The notes: generated by a model not told the origin, from the sequence alone. Counted from the first letter of the stretch, positions 35,085-46,429 are shown. The stretch is DNA of 64,000 bases from Monodelphis domestica (GCF_027887165.1 NC_077230.1:37089351-37153350); one strand, 5' to 3'. A program made the numbers and translations.

Positions 35085-38000
35085 GCATTATTTTATTTGG
35101 TCATTTTCATATATTATTCATTGGAAACAGATCATTGTCTTTTCTTACCACCCCCACCCCCCTCCGCCACCCCTTCCCTAGCTGACCACGCTTCGTCTGG
35201 GTATCACATGTGCCCTTGCTCTGCACCCATTTCCTTTTCGTTAGTATTTGCACTAGGGTGCTCATTTAGCGTCTCTCCTCAATCATGTCCCCTCAACCTC
35301 TTTAGTCAAGCAGTTGCTTTTCCTTGGTGTCTTTACTCCCACGGTTTTCCTCTGCTTGACTGTAGTTTGTTTGTTTTTTTTCTCTCGTGGATAGCTGCAC
35401 ATTGTTCAGGGACATTGTAAAGCCATTACTCTGGAGAAGTCCATTACATTCTTTTGTCTCTGTGTACAATGTTCTCCTGGTTCTGCTCCTCTCACTCTGC
35501 ATCACTTCCTGGAGGTTGTTCCAGTCCCCATGAAATTCCTCCACTTTATTATTCCTTTGAGCACAATAGTATTCCATCACCAGCATATTCCACAATTTGT
35601 TCAGCCATTCCCCAATTGAAGGGCATCCCCTCATGTTCCCATTTTTGGCCACCACAAAGAGCGCGGCTGTGAATATTCTTGTACAAGTCTTTTTCCTTAT
35701 TATGTCTTTGGGGTACAAACCCAGCAGTGCTATGGCTGGATCAAAGGGCAGACAGTCTTTTTTCGCCCTGTGGGCATAGTTCCAAATTGCCCTCCAGAAT
35801 GGTTGGCTCAATTCACAACTCCACCAGCAATGCATTAATGTCCCCACTTTGCCACATCCCCTCCAGCATTTGTTACTTTCCTTTGCTGTCATGTTGACCA
35901 ATCTGCTAGGTGTGAGGTGATACCTCAGAGTTGTTTTGATTTGCATCTCTCTGATTATAAGAGATATAGAACACTTTTTCATGTGCTTATTCATAGTTTT
36001 GATTTCTTTGGTTGAGAACTGCCTGTTCATGTCCCTTGCCCATATTTCAATTGGAGAATGGCTTGATTTTCTGTACAATTCATTTAGCTCTTTATAAATT
36101 TGAGTCATTAGACTTTTGTCAGAGGTTTTTATGAAGATCGTTTCCCAATTTTTTGCTTCCCTTCTGACTTTAGTTACATTGGTTTTGTTTGTACAAAAAC
36201 TTTTTAATTTGATGTAGTCAAAATTATTGATTTTCTATTTTGTGACTCTGTTTTGCTTGATTTAAAATCTTTCCCCTCCCAAAGGTCTGACATGTATACT
36301 AGTCTGTGATCACTTAATTTACTTATAGTTTCCTTCTCTATGTTCAAGTCATTCACCCATTCTGAGTTTATCTTGGTGTAGGGTGTGAGGTGTTGATCCA
36401 AACCTAATCTCTCCCCACACTGTCTTCTAGTTTTCCCAGCAGTTTTTATCAAATAGTGGGTTTTTGTCCCAAAAGCTGGGGTCTTTGGGTTTGTCATAGA
36501 CTGTCTTGCTGAGGTCATTTACCCCAAGTGTATTCCACTGATCTTCCTTTCTGTCACTTAGCCAGTACCAAATTGTTTTGATGACCGCTGCTTTGTAATA
36601 TAGTTTGAGATCTGGGACTGCAAGGCCACCTTCCTTTGATTTTTTTTTTTTTCATTATTTCCCTGGATAGCCTTGATCCTTTATTCTTCCAAATGAACTT
36701 TGTTATGGTTTTCCCTAATTCAGTAAAATAGTTTTTTGGTAGTTCAATGGGTATGGCACTAAAGAGATAGATAAGTTTAGGTAGGATGTTCATTTTGATT
36801 ATGTTAGTTCATCCCACCCATGAGCAATCAATGTTTTTCCAATTGTTTAGATCTAGTTTTAATTGTGTGGAGAGTGTTTTGTAGTTGTGTTCATATAGTT
36901 CCTGTGTTTGTCTCGGGAGATAGATTCCTAAGTATTTTATATTGTCTCAGGTGACTTTAAATGGAATTTCACTTTCTAATTCCTGCTTGAACTGGGTTGG
37001 AGATATATAGAAATGCTGATGACTTATGTGGGTTTATTTTGTATCCTGCAACTTTGCTAAAGTGGTTGATCATTTTGAGTAGCTTTTTGATTGATTCTCT
37101 AGGATTCTTTAAGTAGACCATCATATCCACAAAGAGCGATAACTTGGTCTCCTCCTTGCCTATTTTAATGCCTTCAATTTTTTTTTTTTTTGCTAATTGC
37201 TAATGCTAGTGTTTCTAGTACAATGTTAAATAATAGAGGTGATAATGAGCATCCTTGTTTCACTCCTGATCTTATTGGGAATGCACCAGGTTTAGCCCCA
37301 TTGCAGATGATGTTAGCTGATGGTGTTAGATATATGTTTATTATTTTTAGGGAAGACCCTTCTATTCCTATGCTTTCTAATGGTTTTAATATGAATGGGT
37401 GTTGTATTTTATCGAAGGCTTTTTCTGCATCTATTAAGATCATCATGTGATTTTTGTTCGTATGCTTGTTGATATGGTCAATCATATGGATGGTTTTCCT
37501 AATATCGAACCAGCCCTGCATTCCTGATATAAATTCTACTTGATCATAGTGAATGACCCTCCTGATCACTTGCTGGAGAGTCTTTTTCCTAGTATCCTAT
37601 TTAAGATTTTTGCGTCTATATTCATTAGGAAGATTGGTCTATAGTTTTCTTTCTCCCTTTTTGAGCTGCCTGGCTTTGGAATCAGTACCATGTTTTGTCA
37701 AAACAGAAATTTGGTAGAACTCCCTCTTTGCTTATTCTGTCAAATAATTTGTATAGTTTTGGGGTTAGCTGTGCTTTGAATGTTTGATAGGCCTGGGGCT
37801 TTTTTCTTAGGCAGTTCTTTGATTGCTTGTTGGATTTCTTTTTCAGATATGGGATTGTTTAAGAATTCTATTTCTTCTTCTGTTAATCGAGGCAATTTAT
37901 ATTTTTGTAAATATTCACCCATATCACCTAGATTGGTCTATTTCTTACCATATAGTTGGGGAAAGTAGTTTTTAATGATTGCCTTAATTTCTTCTTCATT

Positions 38001-38304
38001 GGAGGTAAGGTCCCACTTTTCATCTATGAGGCTGTTAATTTGCTTTTCTTCATTCCTTTTCTTAATTAAATTGACCGGTAGTTTGTCTATTTTGTTTGTT
38101 TTTCAAAGACTAATTCTAGTCTTATTTATTAGTTCAATAATTCTATCACTTTTGATTTCATTAATTTTTTCCCTTAATTTTTAAGATCTTTAGTTTGGTT
38201 TTCTTTTGGGGGTTTTTAATTTGTTATCTTTCAAGTTTGTTTATTTGCATTTCCAATTCATTGATCTCTGCCCTCCTTAATCTGTTAATATATGCACTGA
38301 GGAA
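35085..38304 (-). mobile_element. L1-B copy spanning units 6 and 7
   Basis: C-terminal frames are 35302-36108 and 36204-36518. A longer T run near 36640 changes the small linker frame (36554-36793). The RT core is the 131-codon version (37174-37569). The last RT N-terminal piece is at 37740-37922. Confidence 0.92.
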
Positions 38305-39743
38305 TATTGATTATATTTGGGACAGAGTTTAAGTTCTTGGCCCTATTTGCTTTCTATTAGCTTAAAAACCTATTGAAAAGGTTTATGTTAATATATTTGC
38401 ATAAGTGGGTCTTTCTTTAATATGAGAATAACTGTGGACATGTGATTTCCCAAGATTTAGATGGCCTCATGTTTACGTGTTAGGTACCTTTTTAAGTGCT
38501 AGGGATAAGATGCCGTATAAATACAGCTTTTTAATTAGGGACTTCATGTTTATAGTTTTTTTTTTTTCAAGAAAGTTTCATTTAGGACAGTGTAAAGTTC
38601 TGTGTCCTATATGCTTTGTTTTACATTAAAATCCAAGGTTAAGTATAATAATGTTAACACTTCTAAGAAATGGCTCTCATTTAGGTATCAGAATGACTTT
38701 TGGGCATTGAGATGCTCTCATGTTTAGGTGTTGGTACTTTTTTGAATTTGCTAGGAACAAGTTTCTGTATGAATGCAGATTTTTAGTTAGGGACTTCACG
38801 TTTGTTCCCATTTTAGTCTTTTTTCAAGAGTTTCATTTGAGACTGTAAAATTCTGGGTCATACTTGCTTTCGTTTACCTTAAAAATCAATGGTTAGGTGT
38901 AATCATTTTAACACTTCTTAGAAGCATTAAGTCCTTTGTGCTTTATGTTTTGTTTTAGCTTAAACTATGTGGTTAAGTGTAATGTTAACACTTTTTAGCA
39001 ATGGCTTTCATTTAGGTATAAGGAGAACTTTGGGGCATTGAGATGTTCGCATGTTTAGGTGTTTGTACTTTTTTGAATTGCTAGGACTAAGATTCAGGAT
39101 GAATTCAGCTCTTTAAAAGTGAGGGTGCTCATGTTTCTTCCCATTTTCGTTTTTTCCTTCAGGAAATCGTAATGGCTCTCATTCAGATATCAGAATGACT
39201 TTTAGGCTTGGAGATGCTCTGATGTTTAGACGTTGGTAGTTTTTTTGAATCGCTTCGGATAAGATTCAGGATGAATTCAGCTTTTTAGTGACGATCTTCA
39301 TGTTTGTTCCCATTTTAGTTTTTTCCTTTAAGAGATTGTAATGGTTGTCATTTTGGTATCAGAATGACTTTTGGGCATTGTTGTGCTCTCATATTTAGGT
39401 GTTAGGTACTTTGGAAGTGCTACGGAGACGATTCCGTATGAAGTTAGCTTTCTGGTGAGGGTCTTCATGTTTGTTCTCAATTTCGTTTTTTCGTCAAGAG
39501 AGTTACTTACATTTGGCACAGTGTTAAGATCTCTGTCCTACTTCTTTTGTTTTAGCTTCAACAACTATGTGGTTAAGGGTAATATTAAGACTTTTTAGAA
39601 ATGGTTCTCATTTCGGTATCACAATGACTTTTTGGCATTGAGATTCCTTCATGTTTATGTGTTAGGTAGTTTTTTGAAGTGCTAGGACTAAGATTAAGGA
39701 TGACTTCAGCTTTTTAGTGAAGGTCTTAATTGGTGTTCCCATT
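37426..39743. repeat. Array unit 7, terminal and truncated (2318 bp)
   Basis: It follows the unit through the RT remnant and most of the satellite. At 39666-39684 it jumps from the satellite position matching 2242-2260 of unit 1 to that matching 2727-2745, a 485-bp deletion. It ends at 39743 inside the satellite (ttggtgttcccatt), where unrelated sequence (agaaattctgag) begins. Private change: aagtcctttgtg at about 38935. Confidence 0.92.
38305..39743. repeat. Satellite block, unit 7, internally deleted and truncated
   Basis: The monomers corresponding to about 2261-2745 of unit 1 are missing. The junction shows a 19-bp string (gtagttttttgaagtgcta) present at both parental sites. The block stops at 39743 part way through a short-type monomer. 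Confidence 0.9.
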
Positions 39744-39835
39744 AGAAATTCTGAGAATCTACTTCATAAGGTTAGGATTGTAAACCTTAAAAAATTCCCA
39801 GAACCTACTTCATTTAAATGTTATATTGTCTGAGT

Positions 39836-39985
39836 TCATTTGAGCAAAATTTGAGCCAAGACACAGACAATAAAACATTTAAGCGATTTGCCCAGGATAT
39901 GAGTAACTGAAACTAGATCTGAACTTGTGTCTTCTGACACCATGCCCGGCATGATAACCACTTCTTCCCCTAATTGCCTCCAACA
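39836..39985 (-). mobile_element. MIR/CORE-type SINE fragment
   Basis: The plus strand reads gcgatttgcccaggatatgag, then gatctgaacttgtgtcttctgac and accatgcccggc. This is the reverse of a tRNA-derived MIR-like SINE (family string aagtnacttgcccaaggtca). The match is degraded, so the insertion is old. Positions 39744-39835, between the array and this SINE, hold nothing I recognise. Confidence 0.65.
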
Positions 39986-40866
39986 ACATAAAGGGTATAA
40001 TGAATATTTAGATGTCAAGGGGACCTTTTTAGTTTTTTTTGATTCTTGGGAATGTATGCTTGAGAGTAAAATATTCAAAGGGCATAGACATTTTAAGTCA
40101 CTTTTTCAAAATTATAATTCCAAATTGTTTTCCCAAATGGATATGCCATGTCAAAGGTAGAACAACTCATTGTGCTAATTTTTATATATCCTCTCCAAAA
40201 TTGGCAGTTCTGACCTTTTGTAATGCTACCTCCTGAGGTAGAGCCCCCATTCTGTTATTGCATACAATTTTATTAATGATTTGCAATCATGTTTAATAAA
40301 GTTGATAACTTACAATTTTTCTTTTGAGAACTGTAGTTTCAATCCCTTGATGAAGGATTTTCCATCATGAAATAGTGGTTAATCTTAGGCATTTGGGGTA
40401 CTTTTCTTATTTCAGAAACATTTATTGTGATCATAATGGAAAGCCAACCAAACAGACCCATCTATGAACTGGCATAGGTTGATCTCCCTGCAGGCTGTGG
40501 AGTATTTGCAAGGTATTTGTTTTGGGTCGTCTGACAATGTGGTGAAGAGGAGCCTTTTTGATGGGCTTTAGAACTGGGGTATATTCAAAAGTATCCAACG
40601 GGAAACATGGTCAAGGCCCTTTCCTTCCTGTAGAGTGTGTGAGGATGGCCAGTTGCCATAGGGCTCTCAGATCATGTCTTACCTGGATTTGAGCTAAAGT
40701 TGGGAGTACATGCCATGCTGTGACTTTTGTCATTTTGTGTCTTTTTTGTCTTCTTTTAGGTGAAAGAGAATGCAGATGGCCAGGCCTTGTGCATTTTAAA
40801 AGTTCAGAAGCTCTAGCCACTTACAGAAAGTCTGGGGCCTGGGGTCCAGGCTGGGCTATGCTTAAA

Positions 40867-40905
<39 letters not shown>

Positions 40906-41197
40906 AGAGAGAGAGAGAGTCTTCCATTGTTCAGTGAGAGATTTGTAAATAAATTTTGTGGATCAAATCCAAGTTAAGTATGATCTCATCCTTGCCTGTG
41001 ATTGTGTTGAAATAGGAGAAAAGGTGTTGGGGTAATATTTGGAATTCTTTTCTTACTATATTGTTGAAGCAAATATCTCTTACCAAAGTCTAATTGATGT
41101 TCATAGTGTTAAAGTAACCAGCTCCTAATCACCTAATAGGGTAAACATAACACACTGATATGATGGCTGAAGACTTTATTATTAAGGGATCATACCA
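39986..41197. other. Unassigned interval
   Basis: I see no coding evidence. An acceptor-like polypyrimidine stretch ends at cttcttttag (about 40760), but no paired donor or conserved frame follows. The segment 40760-40869 runs into a poly-A tract and may be the body of an unrecognised retroposed sequence. Confidence 0.5.
40870..40919. repeat. Poly-A followed by (GA)n microsatellite
   Basis: About 33 A are followed by about eight GA repeats. It may be the tail of a retroposed sequence on its left. Confidence 0.95.
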
Positions 41198-41352
41198 GGA
41201 CAGCTGAGTTTTTCAATGGTTAGAGAGCCAGACCTACAGACAGGTCCTGCATTCAAATTTGGCAACTTTGCCTAGCCCTTACTGTTCTTCTGCCTTGGAA
41301 CTTTTTACTTAGTATTGGTACTAAGACATAAGGTAAAAGTTTAAAAAGTATA
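41198..41352 (+). mobile_element. SINE1-type tRNA-derived SINE, internally deleted
   Basis: It starts ggacagctgag, has the B-box region tcctgcattcaaatttgg, then jumps to ttgcctagcccttactgttc and cttctgccttggaac, ending in a run of A. The family segment between (gtgaccctgggcaagtcac) is missing. Family assignment is from memory of marsupial SINE1 consensus wording. Confidence 0.8.
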
Positions 41353-41539
41353 AAAAAGGATACTACCCCCTTAGAACTCATAGAGATGTAGCTGGCCTTA
41401 CTGTGGGAAAATGGGGTAATGAGAGGGAGGCCAGAGGAAGGGAGTGATAGCATATACATAAGGATATTATATATCACATATATGTATTTGCATACATATT
41501 TTAAAATATATTATATACCTTTTTAATGTGGCTAGGGAT
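41353..41539. other. Unassigned, AT-rich
   Basis: It contains a short TATA-rich stretch at about 41460-41515 and nothing coding. Confidence 0.5.
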
Positions 41540-41870
41540 AGAAATTTGAAGGCAAGCCCACAAATTGGGGAATGGCTGAAAGTTATGTGATGGAAATATG
41601 ATAGAATGTTATTGTATTTCAATAAATAATGGAAGAAGGTTTGAGAAAATAATGGGAAGACTTGTAAAGTGTGAAGGAGAGACAAGTAAACAGAGCCAAG
41701 GAGAACAATATGGTAATAACAAAAACATTGAACAAATTAGGAATTCTAATCAGTGTAATGACCAACCATGATGCAAGATGCTTAATGAAAAAGCATACTA
41801 TTTGCCTCCTGATAAATCAAAGACTCAAGAGTACAGAATAAGACATTCGTATTTTTTCAACATGGCCAAT
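41540..41870 (+). mobile_element. Old L1 3' fragment (ORF2 end)
   Basis: The string cacaaattggggaatggctg matches the L1 ORF2 C-terminal codons for PSIGEWLNK-like sequence, followed by aatgttattgtatttc and gagccaaggagaacaatat, which match the EYY and SRTRRT segments of L1-B on the opposite strand. It is heavily mutated, so older than the array L1s. Confidence 0.7.
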
Positions 41871-42089
41871 ATAGAAATTTGATTGACAATATAAATTCAT
41901 AAAAGAGTTTATTATTCATTTCCCACATTTTGTAGGAAAAAGAAAAGACAATTTAAAAAATTTGAAATAACATAAAACAATTTTAAGAGACATAACTTGG
42001 AAAACCAACATGACTTTTTAATTGATAAACTTTTAGGTAAAACAGGAAATGCAATTGGAAATTATAAGGATGAAATAACATACTAAAAT

Positions 42090-42900
42090 ATCTGAAACGC
42101 AGCTAATAAATAGAAAATATAGAAAAATGAACTATGAAAAATTAGAGAAAACTAAATAAAAAATCCACTTTGCAAATGATAAAAATAATGAATAAAACTA
42201 CAAGTTGATTTTTTGAAAAAGATGAACAAATTTGACAAATCATCAACATGATTAGAAAGATGGAAGAAAATCCAATTAAGAATCTAGAAAATATAATAAA
42301 ACACAAAACTAGAATCAAATAATTTCCAACTTTATATGATTTTATGATGATAAAACTGAAAATACAAAATAGAGAAAAATCTTCGAGCATGTTAAATATC
42401 CAAACTAACAGAATCCCATATAAAGTTCTTTAATAATCCAACTGAGAGAAAGAAATCAAAGTATAAATGAAATGCCATGCCAAAGTGGGAATTCAGGGGA
42501 TATTGGTGAAAAATTCCTAGTCCTGAATTGAGTCAAACTTTCAAAGAATAATTATAGTATTACTATACACATGAAATATTTTCAAAATATTGAGAAAGCA
42601 CTATTAAATTTCACTGAATAATTATAATCCTAACACCTAAACAAGGGAAGGAAAAATTACAGAAGTCCAGACTTTTAATGAAACTTAATTTAACAATTTT
42701 TAGTAAAATTCTGTCAACAAAATACAGTGATTGATCCAAAAACGAATCTGTGATTTAAAAAATTAGATTTATGTGGGGAATACAAAAGATAGTTTAACAT
42801 AAGGAAAAGAGTAAAGACAATCATATAGAAAAGAAAAACAACCTAAAGCATATAATTTTTTGATATAGAAAAAAGCCTTTGTCACAATACAACAAACATT
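42090..42900 (+). mobile_element. Old L1 ORF2 fragment (RT N-terminal part)
   Basis: Strings such as aatgaataaaactacaagttg, ttttttgaaaaagatgaac and atagaaaaaagcctttgtcac match L1 codons around the NKTxSWFFEK and AEKAFDK segments. It has many substitutions and no open frame of note. Confidence 0.6.
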
Positions 42901-42949
42901 TATGCTAAACCACCCTTCACTGGCTATTTATACAAAATTTAATTTTCAA

Positions 42950-43740
42950 TTTTTTAATCATTAGAGTATGGCTTTGGTGATTGCTTCCTTATAACATTAT
43001 GAAGTCTGGACTCAGTATTTAATTTACAGACTTTTATATATCCCAGTCTTCATTCATTATTTCCCTTTATAAATATATTTTTTAAATTGAGTTGTTATAA
43101 TTCTATTGAATTTCATAATGTAACCTTTAAAAATCTGATTGCCATAGCACTAGAAATTGGATAAGTAGAGTAGCACTGACACTTGCCCTAAATTATGATC
43201 ACCAGTCATGAATAATGAATATTCCCTCCAGCTATTTATAGTTTTCTTTTCTTCCTCAAGGATCACTTTATAATGTTGTTTATACAATTAGTTTGTATAT
43301 TTCAGTAGTTTGATCCTAACATGTTATTTCCAGCTATTTATAGTTATTTACAATGTGATTTTTATCTTTATTACTACCCATTGAATCTTTGTGGCTATTA
43401 TATAGAAATAGTATTGATTTTTGAGGGTTTACTTTGTAGAATGTAAATTTGCTATAAATTCTCATCTAAGTTACAATATCTCCTGATTTTTTTAGGATTG
43501 TCTAAGACATCTGTCAGGTATAAGCAAATAAGAATAATTAGATATACTCCTGTTTTCCTCTCTTTAGGCCCTGGATTTGTCTTTCTTATTACTATTGTAT
43601 TTCCAGAAAAATTTCAAATAGTATTGGGGAGAGTTGGTATTTTATCATTACTCTTATATTTATTGGGATAGCTCCTAGGGTTTCTCAGTTTCATATGATG
43701 CTTATTTTTAGTATAGATTATTGTATATATGTGTATACAC
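42950..43740 (-). mobile_element. Probable old LINE RT fragment, opposite orientation
   Basis: The plus strand at 43480-43720 follows the same order as the L1-B RT segment (tttttaggattgtctaa, tttcttattactattgtatt, tattggggagagttgg, cctagggtttctcag). This matches an ancient minus-strand L1. The left half is less certain. Confidence 0.45.
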
Positions 43741-44635
43741 ACTTAAATGGAAATACATATGTGTCTGCAAGTATCCATATTAAAATATTCCCTATCAGGA
43801 GGAAGGGTCCTGTCCAGTCAGTTTTATGATTACATCTAGGCTGATCACTTAACATCAATGGATGCCTTACATGTTACAATGTCCTTAATGAGGATAGTTT
43901 TGGGATATCTCCTAGCTCTAATTTCATTGCCTTCCAACGTGTTCTGTTCACCCATGTCCCAAAGCATAAGTGCTGCCTGTGCCTATGTATGAATCCTAAA
44001 GAGGTATCCTTATTCCACTGAGCTTTTATACCTTTATGAGAGAATGAACTGAAATTTTAAGGGGGAAGTTTTATGAAGTTATTTTCATTGTTATTTAAAA
44101 TACTTTGATAGAAATTTAAACTAAATTCAATAAGAGAGTGATGAATATAAAACTATACTTTGTAGATCTTAAAATATGATTTGGAGAGGATTATGACAAA
44201 AAAAAGTAAGGTAATAAGGAGATCTCATGAACAATATGTATGCTTAAAGGAAATCTATACTATGTACAGATTTTTATATGCATTTCTTTTGTTTAAATAT
44301 AGATTCTGAAACAAAAGTAACAGAGCATCATGAGGGCTTGACTAAAGCCTATTGAGTTCTCTGGGATTATGAACTAATAAAGAGTACTTGAGACAGATTC
44401 TTTAAAGCTGGTGGCAGTGGCAACGAAAAGTTGAAAAGGAAAAATAACTAAAAATTTTGTTAGATTAGAATGATTGCTACTTACAGTATGATCATATGGA
44501 GGAAATTCCATATTAGTTCTTATAAAAAAGTATAAGTGCATATTATAACCATTTTCTCATATGTGATATGTATGATATTAATAATTATTAACCTGTGCAA
44601 AAATTATCCTCTATCAAAATAATACTTACTTAAAA
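43741..44635. other. Unassigned interval downstream of the minisatellite
   Basis: No exon, SINE or LINE is recognised. It is AT-rich and apparently single copy. Confidence 0.5.
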
Positions 44636-46265
44636 ATGAAATAATTAAAAGTTAATAATAAAGCAAAAGAAACATAGAAGTGAAATGATTAAAAGTTAAT
44701 AAAAGCAAAAGTAACAGTAATAAAATGATTAAAAGTTCATATAACAACAGTAACATGGAAGTAAAATCCCTTAAAAGGTGATATAACAAAAGTAACATGG
44801 AAATAAATCCCTTAAAAGTTCATATAACAAAAGTAACATGGAAGTAAAATCCCTTAAAAGTAAATATAACAAAAGTTACATGGAAGTAAAATCCCTTAAA
44901 AGATCATATAACAAAAGTAACATGGATGTAAATTCCTTAAAAGTTCATATAACAAAAGTAACATGGATATAAAATCCCTTAAAAGTTCATATAACAAAAG
45001 TAACATAGAAGTGAAATGATTAAAAACTTAATAATAACAAAAGTAACATGGAAGTAAAATCCATTAAAAGTTCATATAACAAAAGTAACATGGAAGTAAA
45101 ATCACTTAAAAGTTCATATAACAAAAGTTATATGGAGGTAAAATCCGATAAAAGTTCATATAACAAAAGTAACATGGAAGTAAAATCCCTTAAAAGTTCA
45201 TGTAACAAGAGTAGCATGGAAATGAAATGATTAAAAGTTAATAATAACAAACGTAACAGTAATAAAATGATTAAAAGTTCATATAACAAAAGTAACAAGG
45301 AAGTGAAATGATTAAAAGTTAATAATAACAAAAGTAATAGTAACAAAATGATTAAAAGTTCATATAACAAAAGTAACATAGAAGTGAAATGATTAAAAAC
45401 TTAATAATAACAAAAGTAACATGGAAGTAAAATCCCTTAAAAGTTCATATAACAAAAGTTACATGGAAGTAAAATCCATTAAAAGTTCATATAACAAAAG
45501 TAACATGGAAGTTAAATCCCTTAAAAGTAAATATAACAAAAGTTACAAATGAAGTAAAATCCCTTAAAATTTTATATAACAAAAGTAACATGGAAGTAAA
45601 ATCCCTTAAAAGTTCATATAACAAAAGTAAGATAGAAGTGAAATGATTAAAAGTTAATAATAACAAAAATAACATGGAAGTAAAATCCCTTAAAATTTCA
45701 TATAACAAAAGTAACATGGAAGTAAAATCCCTTAAAAATAAATATAACAAAAGTTACATGGAAGTAAAATCCCTTAAAAGTTCATGTAAGAAGAGTAGCA
45801 TGGAAGTGAAATGATTAAAAGTTAATAATAACAAAAGTAACAGTAACAAAATGATTAAAAGTTCATATAACAAAAGTAACATGGAAGTGAAATGATTAAA
45901 AACTTAATAATAACAAAAGTAACATGGAAGTAAAATCCCTTAAAAGTTCATATAACAAAAGTTACATGGAAGTATAAAATCCATTAAAAGTTCATATAAC
46001 AAAAGTAACATGGAAGTAAAATCCCTTAAAAGTAAATATAACAAAAGTTACAAATGAAGTAAAATCCCTTAAAATTTTATATAACAAAAGTAACATGGAA
46101 GTAAAATCCCTTAAAAGTAAATATAACAAAATTTACAAATGAAGTAAAATCCCTTAAAATTTTATATAACAAAAGTAACATGGAAGTAAAATCCCTTAAA
46201 AGTTCATATAACAAAAGTAACATAGAAGTAAAATGATGAAAAGTAAATATAACAAAAGTAATTGC
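44636..46265. repeat. 42-bp minisatellite with two main monomer types
   Basis: About 39 monomers. Each opens with aacaaaagtaacatggaagt. One type continues aaaatcccttaaaagttcatat (42 bp in all), the other gaaatgattaaaagttaataat (42 bp). A shortened third form (cagtaataaaatgatt) is 39 bp. Blocks of mixed types repeat as higher-order segments: gattaaaaac recurs at 45018, 45391 and 45894. Because 42 is a multiple of three, several 14-codon periodic frames stay open on both strands. I read these as accidental. It begins about 53 bp past the stop codon of the SAM-domain gene and so probably lies in or just beyond its 3' UTR. Confidence 0.95.
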
Positions 46266-46317
46266 TTTTTCCATTTTTGCCATATCTTTCAGTTTCTGTG
46301 TCTTTTTCCATCAATTT

Positions 46318-46419
46318 CTATAGTAAGACGAAATGATGATTTTTTTCCCAAAAATCTCTAACTTTCTTAATAGCCTTAAGTATTTTCCGGCGGTCTTTCT
46401 TCCTGTTGACTTCGATTTC
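46318..46419 (-). CDS. SAM-domain gene, last exon (SAM helix 5, C-terminus and stop)
   Basis: Acceptor ttaatttttctttccaaag at 46420-46438. 33 codons in phase 0, then TAG at 46318-46320. The translation EIEVNRKKDRRKILKAIKKV, then RDFWEKNHHFVLL, supplies the missing last helix. The D-R-R-K-I-L-K-A-I-K-K pattern is typical of SAM helix 5. The usual Leu-Gly-Ile before it is replaced by KEIEV, so the loop is atypical. Evidence is splice acceptor, phase and domain completion together. The intron before it (53683 to 46420) would be 7264 bp. The exon is too short to stand out as an ORF. Confidence 0.78.
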   Translation of the reverse strand, partial: EIEVNRKKDRRKILKAIKKVRDFWEKNHHFVLL

Positions 46420-46429
46420 CTTTGGAAAG

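Larger units (their letters stand above)
31188..37425. repeat. Array unit 6 (6238 bp)
   Basis: It shares gaagcattaag at about 32690 with unit 7 only. It has agtatatttc as in units 1 and 4. Shorter homopolymer runs near 34427 and longer ones near 36640 shift two small L1 frames compared with the other units. Confidence 0.95.
1..39743. repeat. Tandem array of a 6.24-kb chimeric L1-satellite unit
   Basis: The same order of sequence returns every 6236-6239 bp. The string tgcatctattaagatc recurs at 1, 6240, 12477, 18715, 24952, 31188 and 37426. There are six whole copies and a seventh that stops at 39743. The left end lies outside the window. Each unit is L1-B (minus), satellite, L1-A (minus), so the unit is a macrosatellite made from transposon debris plus an older, shorter satellite. 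Copies are nearly identical by eye, with scattered substitutions and one-base changes in homopolymer runs. I see no host gene in it. The minus-strand ORFs are L1 ORF2 remnants and the plus-strand ORFs are their antisense shadows. Whether it is centromeric, pericentromeric or interstitial cannot be judged from sequence alone. Confidence 0.97.

Noticed and set aside
1-39743. Array as a pure assembly artefact
   Set aside because: Unit lengths differ by 1-3 bp, units carry private substitutions, and unit 7 has a unique deletion and exit. Simple duplication of one contig would not give this. Copy number may still be wrong.
40740-40869. Possible plus-strand exon after cttcttttag
   Set aside because: There is no donor, no conserved frame and no partner exon. 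It runs into poly-A, which suggests retroposed sequence.
44636-46265. CRISPR-like repeat array
   Set aside because: The repeats are directly adjacent with no unique spacers, and the DNA is animal nuclear sequence.
45048-46283. 14-residue periodic frames (MEVKSLKSSYNKS on plus, leucine-rich on minus)
   Set aside because: The monomer is 42 bp, so frames stay open by arithmetic. They are interrupted by the 39-bp monomers and lie outside any supported exon.
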